From an uncultured Chloroflexota bacterium (GTDB lineage Bacteria > Chloroflexota > Limnocylindria > Limnocylindrales > CSP1-4), in assembly GCA_903822495.1 (NCBI GenBank), contig CAIJPD010000035.1:1-36602 (forward strand): a DNA stretch of 36,602 bases. The letters are read 5' to 3'. The notes under the pieces were generated by a model. The model saw only the letters and a program-made list of their open reading frames with translations, searched no databases and was not told the origin of the DNA. Below are positions 1-6,926 of the stretch, one piece after another. A program made the position numbers and the translations under genes. Every line of letters starts with the position of its first letter. Positions within the stretch are counted from its first letter, which is position 1.

Positions 1-99
1 AACGCCGAGCGCCTGCACTCGGCCTGCGGTGACATCCCGCCCGCCGAGTTCGAGGCGGCCTACCATCACCAGCTACAGGCGACCACCGAGGCCGCTTGA
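1..99 (+). CDS. IS3-family transposase OrfB, C-terminal fragment
   Basis: Frame 1 is open from the window edge to a TGA at 97-99 and encodes the last 32 residues of a DDE integrase. The segment RLHSACGDIPPAEFEAAY is the hallmark C-terminal end of IS3/IS150/IS2-group OrfB (usual form RxHSALGxxxPxEFE), lying just after the catalytic Glu, which is off the window. Known role of the family: cut-and-circularise transposition of the element. Only the tail is visible, so subgroup and activity cannot be determined. Confidence 0.85.
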   Translation, partial: NAERLHSACGDIPPAEFEAAYHHQLQATTEAA

Positions 100-112
100 A
101 ACCCAATCACCC

Positions 113-140
113 GAGTCTCCACGAAACCCAGGGCGGTTCA
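113..140 (+). repeat. IS3-type right terminal inverted repeat
   Basis: The 28 bases between the transposase stop and the following coding frame run from GAGTCTCC to GGGCGGTTCA. This has the composition and CA-3' terminus expected of an IS3-family right inverted repeat. The reading frame of the next gene remains open exactly across this point, so the element probably sits in, or replaced, the upstream part of that gene. The partner repeat is outside the window. Confidence 0.65.
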
Positions 141-583
141 CGGCGGCTGCTGGCGGAGCCAGCATCGATGGCCTTGGGTCAGCCAGGGCCGCCCCAACGG
201 CTGTGGAGTTGGCTCGCAACTTCCAAGGCAGCGGTGCCTATCCAGGAGTGGACGACTGGTCTCCCATTCGGCTTGAAGCAGGGACGACCGTCTGGGCCGG
301 AGAGCCGGGCGTGACTGGTTTCGGCACGACCGATTCCGTGGCCGCAGCAGTCGGACATGATGCCGTGGCCCTCAACGAGGGTCTCCAGGTCGCTCCACAC
401 GGCGCAAGCTACCGCCCTGGTCTGACGGCGTTCCGGCTGATCGAGGCGGTCGACGCCGCTCGAGCCATCACGTTGGCCAACCCGCAGTTCGGCGCCGGTG
501 GCCTCGAGCAGATCTATGTCCCCAATCTCACCGGTGTGGCCTACCCCTTGGTGACACGGTTGATGTCTGGAGCGCCGAAGTAG
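141..583 (+). pseudogene. Headless C-terminal toxin-like domain, truncated by the IS end
   Basis: About 147 codons are open from the IS terminal repeat to a TAG at 581-583, with no convincing start after the repeat; the first in-frame candidate is a GTG at 200 without a ribosome binding site. The product looks like a compact single domain after a low-complexity linker. Conserved-looking elements are YPGVDDW, EGLQVAPH, ANPQFGAGGLEQIYVPN and a short charged tail. The next gene starts at the base after its stop. A small domain at the extreme C-terminus followed directly by a small acidic gene is the usual layout of polymorphic toxin tips (Rhs, CdiA or WXG/LXG type) and their immunity genes. I do not recognise the toxin family; an NAD-using or ADP-ribosyltransferase-like fold is possible but unproven. 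Its N-terminal delivery part is missing, probably through the IS insertion, so it is called a pseudogene. Confidence 0.45.
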
Positions 584-898
584 ATGCCTCTCTCTAACGC
601 TTACGACGATCTTGTACCGTTCGTCGAAGCTTTGGTCCGTAATGGAAATCGACTGGTTGATGGTGGTTTCATCCTCAACCCAGACGGTTGGCGGTGTCGA
701 CTTGAGCTGCCGATCGACTTCGCGCTCTTGGAGGCCAGCGTGCCCATCCCTTCGAACATAGATCTCTCCCCGGACTTCGACGCGATCCACGACCGCTCCA
801 CGTGGTGCATTGTCGAAGGACCCGGAGCCGTCGCGGCCCGAGAGAGATTCCTTCTCCGGGACCGTCTGGACAAGAACCACAGTGGGAACGCGGAGTAG
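584..898 (+). CDS. Small acidic protein, putative immunity protein
   Basis: This 104-residue protein starts with an ATG directly after the stop of the toxin-like fragment. A GGAG lies about 11 bases upstream of the ATG, inside the preceding frame, which implies translational coupling. It has no signal peptide or membrane segment, is acidic in its middle (DFDAIHDRSTW) and is basic near the end (RERFLLRDRLDKNH). Size, acidity and position fit an immunity protein that neutralises the adjacent toxin domain, and its retention beside a headless toxin would be consistent with orphan immunity. No family is recognised, so the function is inferred from position alone. Confidence 0.5.
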   Translation: MPLSNAYDDLVPFVEALVRNGNRLVDGGFILNPDGWRCRLELPIDFALLEASVPIPSNIDLSPDFDAIHDRSTWCIVEGPGAVAARERFLLRDRLDKNHSGNAE

Positions 899-1047
899 TA
901 GTGGACCGCAAGGGTCTGGAGGAGAACTCCATCGCTTTGAAGGAAGACTGAGTCCATGAGCGAGACAACCTCGGCATCGTGTTGCATTCGGGGCCGAGCT
1001 GAGTGAGTGATGGGGGCAATCACAACCTCGCCCCTGGAGACGCACCC

Positions 1048-1980
1048 ATGGCCGCTCCCCTCCTCCCCGCTCAGTTCGCTGACGATGCCCCAGCCTGGAC
1101 CCAGAGCGTGGTGGCCTTCCTCGCCGAAAAGGAGCGCCGGTCTGGCTCCCATCGGACGGTCGAGTCATACGCCCGGCTGCTGTGGCCGTTCCTCGGGCGG
1201 ATCGGATCACCCGATCGGGTCACCCCAGCCCACATCCTGGCCTGGGCCCACGGCGTCGGCGCCTCCGGCCGTCAGCCGACGTCAGCCACGGTCGGGGCGC
1301 GGATTGCGTGTCTCTCCTCCTACTACCGGTTCCTCATCCGGATGGGGATCACCAGCGCCAATCCGTGTGATGCCCTCGAAAGGCCACGGACAATCCAGTC
1401 GGTCGCCCGAGGCTTGACGGCCGATGAGGTCCGGCGGCTGCTGGAGGTCGTCCCCGACACCGTGGCCGGCCGGCGCGATCGGGCGATCCTGCTCGCCTTC
1501 GTCCTGACCGGGCGTCGGCGGACCGAGGTGCTGGACCTGGTTGCCGGCGACATCAGCATCGAGGGTGCGATCGCCTTCTACTCGTATCGGGGCAAGGGCG
1601 GCAAGCGGGGGCGACGGGAACTGCCAGGTCCCGCCTATGGTGCCCTGTGCGCCACCCTGGCTGATGCCGGGCTGTCGCTCGCCACGATGGATCCTGGGGC
1701 GTCGCTCTGGCAGGCTGGCGCTCGCTCACGCGGGGTGACGAGCTCGACCTTCTATGCCCGGTTCCGACGGTACCTCCAGGCCGCGGGCCTGGCGCCCACC
1801 GGGCTGCACGTCCTGCGCCACACAGCGGCCAAGCTTCGGCGGGATGCCGGAGCCTCGATCGAGGCTGTGTCGAGCTTCCTCGACCATTCGAGCCTGGCCG
1901 TCACCAGCGTCTACCTGCGCCGGCTCGAGGGTGAGACCGACCGGCTATGGCCGGACGTGGCGGTCGCCATCGGGGCGTGA
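1048..1980 (+). CDS. Tyrosine recombinase/integrase (XerC/D-like)
   Basis: This protein of about 310 residues has the two-part layout of tyrosine recombinases. An N-terminal SAM-like core-binding domain (roughly 10-100, with SHRTVESYARLLWPFL) is followed by a catalytic domain. Catalytic signatures are the Arg of TGRRRTEVLDL, the Lys of RGKGGKRG, the box-II motif LHVLRHT, the His of FLDHSS and the nucleophile Tyr in TSVYLRR, so all expected residues are present. The ATG at 1048 is preferred because GGAG lies 8 bases upstream; a GTG at 1003 would add 15 residues. The gene ends about 130 bases before a 3' tRNA-Lys fragment and points towards it, as integrases of tRNA-targeted islands often do. 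It most likely integrates and excises the element whose end is here. A general Xer-type chromosomal role is less likely given the IS and toxin neighbours. Confidence 0.85.
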   Translation: MAAPLLPAQFADDAPAWTQSVVAFLAEKERRSGSHRTVESYARLLWPFLGRIGSPDRVTPAHILAWAHGVGASGRQPTSATVGARIACLSSYYRFLIRMGITSANPCDALERPRTIQSVARGLTADEVRRLLEVVPDTVAGRRDRAILLAFVLTGRRRTEVLDLVAGDISIEGAIAFYSYRGKGGKRGRRELPGPAYGALCATLADAGLSLATMDPGASLWQAGARSRGVTSSTFYARFRRYLQAAGLAPTGLHVLRHTAAKLRRDAGASIEAVSSFLDHSSLAVTSVYLRRLEGETDRLWPDVAVAIGA

Positions 1981-2108
1981 CGGCCGACAGCCACGTTGAC
2001 AGCCACGGCGGTGCATGTCGGTCCAATGGGGGAGAGCCCATGGATGGACAACCCGCGCGGTATGCACCTGAGCATGCCCGAAGATACCCTGTGAACGCCG
2101 CCGGGCGA
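1981..2108. other. Non-coding stretch between integrase and tRNA fragment
   Basis: No gene is supported here. It carries no recognisable 5' half of a tRNA (no GAGCCGG acceptor strand or D arm), which shows that the tRNA sequence downstream is only a 3' fragment. As the terminal segment of the putative island it would be expected to hold arm-type integrase sites, but I see no clear direct repeats. Confidence 0.4.
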
Positions 2109-2155
2109 GACTTTTAATCCCTTGGTCGAGGGTTCGAATCCCTCCCGGCTCACCA
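2109..2155 (+). other. 3' fragment of tRNA-Lys(UUU), probable attachment site (attR/attL)
   Basis: The sequence begins inside the anticodon stem-loop (GACTTTTAATC, anticodon TTT). It continues through a variable loop, a perfect T arm (GAGGG, loop TTCGAAT, CCCTC), the acceptor 3' strand CCGGCTC, discriminator A and encoded CCA at 2153-2155. Everything 5' of the anticodon stem is absent, so it cannot be a functional tRNA. A tRNA 3' end duplicated beside a tyrosine integrase is the classic footprint of integration into a tRNA gene. The intact tRNA-Lys should lie at the other end of the element, to the left of this window. Confidence 0.8.
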
Positions 2156-2311
2156 CGTTTCCACGCAGGTGGCCCGTGGCCCCAGCCGGCTATCCCGGGT
2201 GCCACGACGGCGACGCGGGGCCTGCTATCCTCCCGATCGGGCTTGCAGGCGTCAACGACAGCTGGCCACGGGCCGAGGAGCGCCCGGCCACCAACTGGGG
2301 GGACGATAGAG
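2156..2311. other. Upstream region of the nitrile hydratase operon
   Basis: 156 bases with no supported gene. A possible -10 element TATCCT sits at 2226-2231 without a clear -35 box. If used, it would give a leader of about 74 bases before the alpha-subunit start. A G-rich run ending GGGGGGA at about 2297-2302 is the probable ribosome binding site. Confidence 0.3.
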
Positions 2312-2977
2312 ATGGCGACGCATTCGCACGGCGACCACCATCACGATCCGGATGGCGACCAGGAGGAATTCTCCGAGCTGTCCGAGATCGCGCTTCGCGT
2401 CCGGGCCCTCGAGAGCATCCTGACCGAGAAGGGTTACGTCGATCCGCTCGCGCTCGACCAGATCGTCCAGGCCTACGAAACGAAGGTCGGACCCCACAAC
2501 GGAGCCCGGATCGTGGCCCATGCGTGGGCCGACCCGGCCTTCCGGGAGCGGCTCCTGCAGAACGCGAATACCGCGATCGGCGAGGTGGTCGACATCAATA
2601 CGCTCGACAGTGATCTCAGGGTCGTGGAGAACACCGACCGGATCCACAACATGATCGTGTGCACCCTGTGCTCGTGCTACCCGTGGGAGGTCCTCGGCCT
2701 GCCGCCAACCTGGTACAAGGCGGCGCCCTACCGCTCGCGCGTAGTCCTCGATCCGCGCGGAATCCTGGCCGAGTTCGGCGTTCAGGTCCCGGAGGACAAG
2801 GAAGTCCGTGTCTGGGACTCCAACGCCGAGCAGCGCTTCATCGTCCTGCCCCAGCGCCCCGCCGGGACGGATGGCTGGTCCGTCGAGCAGCTCGAGACGC
2901 TCGTCACCCGCGACTCGTTGATCGGGACCGGGCTCGCGCGCCGGCCCGACGCGGCCCCTGAGGCTGCCGCGCGATGA
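2312..2977 (+). CDS. nthA: Nitrile hydratase alpha subunit, cobalt type
   Basis: A 221-residue metal-binding subunit of nitrile hydratase, which hydrates nitriles to amides in the cytoplasm. The metal 'claw' motif VCTLCSC is at C117-T118-L119-C120-S121-C122. Thr in the second position is the signature of the non-corrin cobalt enzyme, whereas iron enzymes have Ser. The flanking [14 protein letters not shown] and YRSRVV segments are also canonical. The ATG at 2312 is chosen because the family begins here and a G-rich Shine-Dalgarno precedes it; an upstream ATG at 2243 would add an unrelated tail. The N-terminus is unusually His/Asp-rich ([13 protein letters not shown]), which could help capture metal (inference). 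The stop overlaps the beta-subunit start as ATGA. Thiocyanate hydrolase gamma has the same claw, but the neighbouring beta and accessory genes are of nitrile hydratase type. Confidence 0.93.
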   Translation: MATHSHGDHHHDPDGDQEEFSELSEIALRVRALESILTEKGYVDPLALDQIVQAYETKVGPHNGARIVAHAWADPAFRERLLQNANTAIGEVVDINTLDSDLRVVENTDRIHNMIVCTLCSCYPWEVLGLPPTWYKAAPYRSRVVLDPRGILAEFGVQVPEDKEVRVWDSNAEQRFIVLPQRPAGTDGWSVEQLETLVTRDSLIGTGLARRPDAAPEAAAR

Positions 2978-3633
2978 ACGGCGTCCACGACATGGGAGGC
3001 ATGCACGGGTTCGGCGCCGTCCAGCCGGAGGGCGACGAACCCACCTTCCACGCCCCCTGGGAAGGCCGTGTCTTCGGGATGTCTCGCTCGCTCGGCTACG
3101 CCGGGGCGTGGAACACGCACTCCGCGCGGGCGGCCAGAGAGTCGCTCAACCCGGTCGAGTACCTCGCAGCCAGCTACTACGAGACGATGCTGCTGACGAT
3201 GCAGAAGCGACTCCTGGCCCGCGGGCTGGTCGGACAGGACGAGCTCGAGGCGGGCCGCTCGCTCCGGCCAGGCCCACCGCTTGCCCGCTCGGTCTCGGCC
3301 TCTGACATCTCGCCGATCCTGTACCGGCGCAGGAAGCCGCAGTCGGCGCCCGGTCCGGCCCGGTTCAAGGTGGGCGATCGAGTTCGAGCGAAGAACATCA
3401 ACCCGCCGACCCACACCCGGTTGCCCCGGTACGCGCGGGGCCGTATCGGCGTCGTCGAGGCGGTGGCCGGGGTCAATGCGCTGGCCGACGCGCAGGCGCT
3501 GGGCGGTGCTGATGTTCCGCAGTGGTACTACACCGTCGTCTTCACGGGTCCGGAGCTGTGGGGTGAGGGTTCCGATCCACAACTGTCGGTCGTGATCGGC
3601 GCCGCCGAGTCCTACCTGGAGCCAGCCCCGTGA
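2974..3633 (+). CDS. nthB: Nitrile hydratase beta subunit
   Basis: This 219-residue subunit opens with [16 protein letters not shown], the near-invariant start of nitrile hydratase beta chains. The N-terminal helical half (about 1-120) is followed by an SH3-like barrel (about 130-219). In the barrel, [27 protein letters not shown] and [15 protein letters not shown] are conserved. The beta chain packs against alpha and supplies arginines that hydrogen-bond the oxidised cysteines of the claw (family knowledge). The start codon shares ATGA with the alpha stop and the stop shares GTGA with the accessory gene, so the three are translationally coupled. Gene order alpha-beta-accessory with a cobalt motif differs from the beta-alpha order of some actinobacterial cobalt enzymes. 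Confidence 0.93.
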   Translation: MNGVHDMGGMHGFGAVQPEGDEPTFHAPWEGRVFGMSRSLGYAGAWNTHSARAARESLNPVEYLAASYYETMLLTMQKRLLARGLVGQDELEAGRSLRPGPPLARSVSASDISPILYRRRKPQSAPGPARFKVGDRVRAKNINPPTHTRLPRYARGRIGVVEAVAGVNALADAQALGGADVPQWYYTVVFTGPELWGEGSDPQLSVVIGAAESYLEPAP

Positions 3634-4031
3634 CCGCGATCGACGACCCGGCGACCCGCCGCGCGGTCGAGGGCGTGCCGGGGATCCCGCGCGACGCCGA
3701 GGGGCCGGTCTTCCGTGAGCCGTGGGAAGGGCAGGCGTTCGCGATGGCGCTCACCCTTCACGATCGTGGTCTGTTCAGCTGGGCTGAATGGGCGCAGCTC
3801 CTGGGCGAGGAGATCCGGCGCGCTCAGGCGGCGGGAGATCCGGACACCGGCGAGACCTATTACCGGCACTGGTGGAACACGCTCGAGCGGGTCATCACCG
3901 AGAAGGGCGTGACCAGCACCGACACGCTGCTGCGCTATCGGGACGCCTGGGAGCGGGCGGCCAGCCGGACCCCCCATGGCAAGCCGATTGAGCTCCAGCC
4001 CGGGGACTTCGAAGGCCCCCTGGACTGCTAG
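3630..4031 (+). CDS. Nitrile hydratase accessory/activator protein (P14K-like)
   Basis: A 133-residue protein starting at a GTG that overlaps the beta stop. It resembles the N-terminal part of beta chains (FREPWEGQAFAMALTLHDRGLFSWAEWAQ, YRHWWNTLERV), the defining feature of nitrile hydratase activators such as P14K/NhlE. These bind the alpha subunit and help insert cobalt and oxidise the claw cysteines. The only Cys seen is the final residue, so a Cys-based metal motif is not visible. Position third in the operon with 4-base overlap supports the role. No amidase gene, the usual partner converting the amide to acid, is found nearby. Confidence 0.85.
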   Translation: MTAIDDPATRRAVEGVPGIPRDAEGPVFREPWEGQAFAMALTLHDRGLFSWAEWAQLLGEEIRRAQAAGDPDTGETYYRHWWNTLERVITEKGVTSTDTLLRYRDAWERAASRTPHGKPIELQPGDFEGPLDC

Positions 4032-4047
4032 GTGGCTGCGTTCGAAG

Positions 4048-4503
4048 ATGACCTGGAACGCGAAGGTTGACGCCCAAGTCGCCGAAGCCGTCCGCGCGCT
4101 GCTGGACGGGGCCGACCTCGAGGCCACGAACAGGGATCGGGACCTGGGCCTGGCCTTCTGTCTGGGCCACCTCATCGCGGACCCGCTCTACTTCGCTCCG
4201 GAGTGGGGCTACCAGTGGTACATCGACGACGCGCATCCCTACGGCTGCGACCCGGTGGATGACCTGATCGTCGAGTTCATCGGCATGGCCTACGTGCTGG
4301 GCTCGTATCGCGGGGACAGCTCCGAGTGGAACCAGCCCTTCCTCGCGCGGATTCGGCTGGCCCCGGACCGGCAGCAGCTGGCGGAGATACACCTCAAGTT
4401 CGGTGACGCCAAGGTGGGGATCGGCGTCCCGGACCGTCAGCCACGGTACTGGCCCGACGTCACGGAATGGGCGCTGGACCTGCACTGGACCAGGCCCAAC
4501 TGA
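4048..4503 (+). CDS. Conserved-looking hypothetical protein behind nitrile hydratase
   Basis: A 151-residue protein beginning 16 bases after the accessory gene, probably in the same transcript. I do not recognise it. It is predicted soluble, with an N-terminal amphipathic stretch (AKVDAQVAEAVRALLDGADLEA) and an aromatic/acidic middle (YFAPEWGYQWYIDDAHPYGCDP, DDLIVEFIGMAYVLGSY). A C-terminal beta-rich part contains LAEIHLKFGDAKVGIGVP and ends TEWALDLHW. No signal peptide, metal-Cys motif or nucleotide-binding loop is seen. Co-location suggests a link to nitrile or amide metabolism, but a small unrelated regulator or immunity-like protein cannot be excluded. The ATG at 4048 lacks a strong Shine-Dalgarno, so the start is uncertain. 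Confidence 0.65.
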   Translation: MTWNAKVDAQVAEAVRALLDGADLEATNRDRDLGLAFCLGHLIADPLYFAPEWGYQWYIDDAHPYGCDPVDDLIVEFIGMAYVLGSYRGDSSEWNQPFLARIRLAPDRQQLAEIHLKFGDAKVGIGVPDRQPRYWPDVTEWALDLHWTRPN

Positions 4504-4543
4504 GGCGGCGCGGTCGTCCAAGGCCGCGATCGCGAGGGGTGTG

Positions 4544-5656
4544 ATGCGAATCGAATCCGTGCGGATCCGGCGGATGGACCTTCGCCGGACCGATCCAGGC
4601 TGGAAGACCTCTCTGTACGCGGATTCCGTGCTGGCCGGCTTCGTGCTGGAGATCGAGGCGGAGGGGGCCACCGGGCTGGGCGCCACCTCCGGCATGCCCC
4701 TCCAGATCACGGACGACGCCCTCGACGCGCAGCTCCGCACGCTGGTCGCGCCGACCCTCCAGGGCGCGGATCCGCTCCGCCGCACAGCGACCCTCGACGC
4801 GCTCCGCGCCGATGGCGTCCATCGCCGCGCGCTCATCGCCGCGGACCTCGCCCTCCACGACCTCCTCGGCCGGCTGGCCGGGCGGCCCTGCCACGCGCTC
4901 TGGGGCGGTTCGGTCCGTGCGGCGGCTGACGGCGAGGCCGGCGTGGCCGGCGTGGCCAGCATCGAGATCGTTCGCATGATCGGCCTCAAGACGCCCGAGG
5001 CCCTGGCCGAGGAGGCCGCCAGCCTCGTATCCCAGGGCATTCGCCACCTCAAGGTCAAGCTGTCCGGCCAGCCGAAGGCGGACGCCGACCGCCTGGCCGC
5101 CCTCCGCGACCGCGTCGGCTCGCGCCGCGACGGCGGCCCCACCCTCGCCGTCGACGCCAACGGCGCCTTCGACCTGGACGGCGCCCAGGCCATGCTGCCA
5201 GCCCTGATCGCGTACGACGTCGCCATCTTCGAGCAGCCCCTGCCGCCCCGCGACCTGGACGGCCTCCGCGCGTTCACCAGGCTGAGCCCCGTCCCCGTCA
5301 TGGCGGACCAGGGCGTCACGGACGTCGCCACCGCGCTCGCCGTCTGCCGCCACGAGGCCGCCCGGATGGTCGCCGTCAAGCTGACCAAGATGGGCACCGT
5401 CGACGAGTGCCGCCGCGTCGCCGAGCTCTGCCAGGCCTTCGGGGTCGAAGCCCACCTCGGCGGTTCGGCCGCCCCCGCCGCCGTCGACGTCGCCGGCGCC
5501 CACCTCGTGCTCGCGTCCGGCGCCTTCAACCCCGTCGCCGAAGTGGGCGAGTTCGAGGCCGTCAGCGGTGACCTCTTCCGGGGCGCCCGAATCGAGGCCG
5601 GCCGCCTTCGGGTGACCGACGAATCCGGCTTCGGCCTCACCCTCGCCGGCGCGTAG
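4544..5656 (+). CDS. Enolase-superfamily enzyme (mandelate racemase/muconate-lactonizing type)
   Basis: A 370-residue protein with the enolase-superfamily capping domain (about 1-125) and TIM barrel (about 135-350). Catalytic elements are K170-V-K172 (HLKVKLS), metal ligands D204 (DANGAFD), E230 (FEQPLPP) and D255 (MADQGV), and K279 (VKLTKMG). The KxK plus distal Lys pattern defines the muconate-lactonizing-enzyme subgroup, which includes dipeptide epimerases, o-succinylbenzoate synthases and N-acylamino-acid racemases. The substrate cannot be read from the sequence. With nitrile hydratase upstream and an ornithine-cyclodeaminase homologue downstream, an amino-acid or N-acyl-amino-acid substrate is plausible (inference). 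Start at ATG 4544; GTG 4541 is adjacent and equivalent. Confidence 0.88.
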   Translation: MRIESVRIRRMDLRRTDPGWKTSLYADSVLAGFVLEIEAEGATGLGATSGMPLQITDDALDAQLRTLVAPTLQGADPLRRTATLDALRADGVHRRALIAADLALHDLLGRLAGRPCHALWGGSVRAAADGEAGVAGVASIEIVRMIGLKTPEALAEEAASLVSQGIRHLKVKLSGQPKADADRLAALRDRVGSRRDGGPTLAVDANGAFDLDGAQAMLPALIAYDVAIFEQPLPPRDLDGLRAFTRLSPVPVMADQGVTDVATALAVCRHEAARMVAVKLTKMGTVDECRRVAELCQAFGVEAHLGGSAAPAAVDVAGAHLVLASGAFNPVAEVGEFEAVSGDLFRGARIEAGRLRVTDESGFGLTLAGA

Positions 5657-5682
5657 CAGCTTCGCGCCCGCGCGCGGCGTGC

Positions 5683-5688
5683 TACGTT
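5683..5688 (+). promoter_or_regulatory. Possible -10 element before the ornithine-cyclodeaminase-family gene
   Basis: TACGTT preceded by GC (extended -10-like context) lies about 60 bases before the start at 5747, in the 90-base gap after the enolase-superfamily gene. No convincing -35 box is seen. This would allow separate transcription of the downstream gene. Confidence 0.25.
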
Positions 5689-5746
5689 CCGCCCGCCGGT
5701 CGTCCCGCCCGAGGCACGGCGAGTCGCACCCGCAGGGAGGGCCGCG

Positions 5747-6850
5747 ATGCTGCTGCTGTCGAACCGGGACGTGCAGGACCTGCTGACCATGCCGGCCGGC
5801 CTCGCGGCCGTGGAGCAGGCCCAGCGTGACATCGGGGCGGGCGAGGCGCCGGGCCTTCCCCGGCTCGACCTCTACGCCCCCTCCGGCATCCCGGAGGTCC
5901 CATACCACCGCTGGGGGATGATGGCCGGCGCCACCCGCAGCGGCGGCTACCTCGCCGTCCGCCTCAAGTCCGACATGGTCGCCTGGCCCATGGTCGCCGG
6001 GAAGCAGCGCGAGGAGAAGTGGGCCCGCGAGCCCGGGACCTTCTGCGGCTTCATCATCCTGTACAGCAGCCGCACCGCGGAGCCCGTGGCGATCCTGCCC
6101 GACGGCGTGATCCAGCACCTCCGGGTGGGCGCCGCGGCCGGCGTGGGGACCAACCTGCTCGCCCGCCGTGACGCGGAGACCCTGGGCATGATCGGCTCCG
6201 GCGGGATGGCCCGCGAGTACCTGGAGGCGTTCCGGCTCATCCGTCCCATCCGCCGCGTCCGCGTGTTCAGCCCCAGCGTGGCCAACCGCCAGCGCTACGC
6301 GGCCGAGATGGCGGCGCTCCACGGGATCGAGGTGACAGCCGTGGACGATCCCCGCGAGGCCGTCCGCGGCGCGGACATCGTGGCCCTCTGCGTCTCGTCC
6401 ATCGAGCGCGTCTTCGAGACCGAGTGGCTGGAGCCGGGCATGCACGTCAGCGACGTGACCACCCCCTCCACGGCCCGCGATTTCGCCCAGCGCGTCGACG
6501 TGGCCGCGTGGAACGGCCACCCCACGCTGGCCATCGACCCGCCGCCGGACGGCGCCGTCTACGCCCGCGGCGGGACCCTGTCGTGGGTCGCCGGCACGCC
6601 CGAGGAGCTCGCGCAGATTCCGCGCGTGCCCCTCAACCCCGCCCTGCTCGCCCTGCCCACCGTGGCGGACGTGCTGGCCGGAATGGCCCCCGGCCGGACC
6701 TCCCCGCAGCAGACCAGCTTCTTCCACAACCAGGGTCGCCAGGGCCAGCTCCTCGCTGCGCTCAGCGGCGTGGTCTACGAGGCGGCCAGGGCCAGGGGCG
6801 CCGGGCTGGAGATCCCCACCGACTGGTTCCTGGAGGACGTCCGCGACTGA
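5747..6850 (+). CDS. Ornithine cyclodeaminase/mu-crystallin family enzyme
   Basis: This 367-residue protein belongs to the NAD(P)-dependent ornithine cyclodeaminase/mu-crystallin family. An N-terminal substrate/dimer domain (LLLSNRDVQDLLTMPAGLAAVEQA, YLAVRLKSDM) is followed by a Rossmann fold with the dinucleotide loop MIGSGGMAREYLEAF. VRVFSPSVANRQRYA, GADIVALCVSS and MHVSDVTTP follow, all typical of the family. Members include ornithine cyclodeaminase, alanine dehydrogenase, ketimine reductases and opine-type synthases, so the exact reaction is open. The ATG has a GGGAGGG ribosome binding site about 8 bases upstream. It follows the enolase-superfamily gene in the same direction and precedes an alpha/beta hydrolase. 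The three may act on one amino-acid-derived substrate, which is inference from proximity. Confidence 0.85.
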   Translation: MLLLSNRDVQDLLTMPAGLAAVEQAQRDIGAGEAPGLPRLDLYAPSGIPEVPYHRWGMMAGATRSGGYLAVRLKSDMVAWPMVAGKQREEKWAREPGTFCGFIILYSSRTAEPVAILPDGVIQHLRVGAAAGVGTNLLARRDAETLGMIGSGGMAREYLEAFRLIRPIRRVRVFSPSVANRQRYAAEMAALHGIEVTAVDDPREAVRGADIVALCVSSIERVFETEWLEPGMHVSDVTTPSTARDFAQRVDVAAWNGHPTLAIDPPPDGAVYARGGTLSWVAGTPEELAQIPRVPLNPALLALPTVADVLAGMAPGRTSPQQTSFFHNQGRQGQLLAALSGVVYEAARARGAGLEIPTDWFLEDVRD

Positions 6851-6889
6851 CGAGTGAACCCCCGGCCGCACGACCGGCGGGCCGGGCCC

Positions 6890-6895
6890 TAGAAT
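6890..6895 (+). promoter_or_regulatory. Candidate -10 element (TAGAAT) for the alpha/beta hydrolase
   Basis: TAGAAT matches the TATAAT consensus at five of six bases and lies 31 bases before the ATG at 6927. It sits in the only gap between this gene and its upstream neighbour. The -35 region is very G+C rich and shows no good TTGACA. Confidence 0.4.
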
Positions 6896-6926
6896 CGCCG
6901 CTCAGGTTGGGCGGCCGGAGGGATGC

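Larger units (their letters stand above)
1..140 (+). mobile_element. Right end of an IS3-family insertion sequence (cut by window edge)
   Basis: The window opens inside an IS3-type element. It contains the last codons of the transposase and, after its stop, an untranslated tail ending in an IS3-like terminal repeat that finishes in ...GGCGGTTCA. Read from outside, the end begins TGAACCGCCC, which matches the TGA...TCA ends usual in the family. The left end lies outside the window, so target duplication and completeness cannot be judged. Confidence 0.75.
1..2155. other. End of a tRNA-Lys-targeted integrative island
   Basis: IS3 remnant, toxin-like/immunity-like gene pair, tyrosine integrase and a tRNA 3' fragment lie in a row and stop sharply at 2155. 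After that point ordinary enzyme operons begin. The combination is typical of one end of a genomic island or integrative element. The other end and total length are outside the window. Confidence 0.6.

Noticed and set aside
2109..2155. A functional tRNA-Lys gene
   Set aside because: The acceptor 5' strand, D arm and 5' anticodon strand are absent upstream, so only a 3' fragment exists.
1945..2613. Open frames reading across the tRNA-Lys fragment on both strands
   Set aside because: Translations such as [11 protein letters not shown] (minus) and [11 protein letters not shown] (plus) are well-known artefacts of translating tRNA sequence.
2312..2977. Thiocyanate hydrolase gamma subunit as an alternative for the alpha subunit
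   Set aside because: The claw motif is shared, but the following genes are a full-length nitrile hydratase beta chain and an accessory protein, and not the separate alpha and beta chains of thiocyanate hydrolase.
4460..6871. Very long open frame (about 800 codons) on the minus strand
   Set aside because: It runs antisense to the enolase-superfamily and ornithine-cyclodeaminase-family genes, whose plus-strand products have full family motifs. Long antisense frames are common at this G+C and the product is low-complexity.
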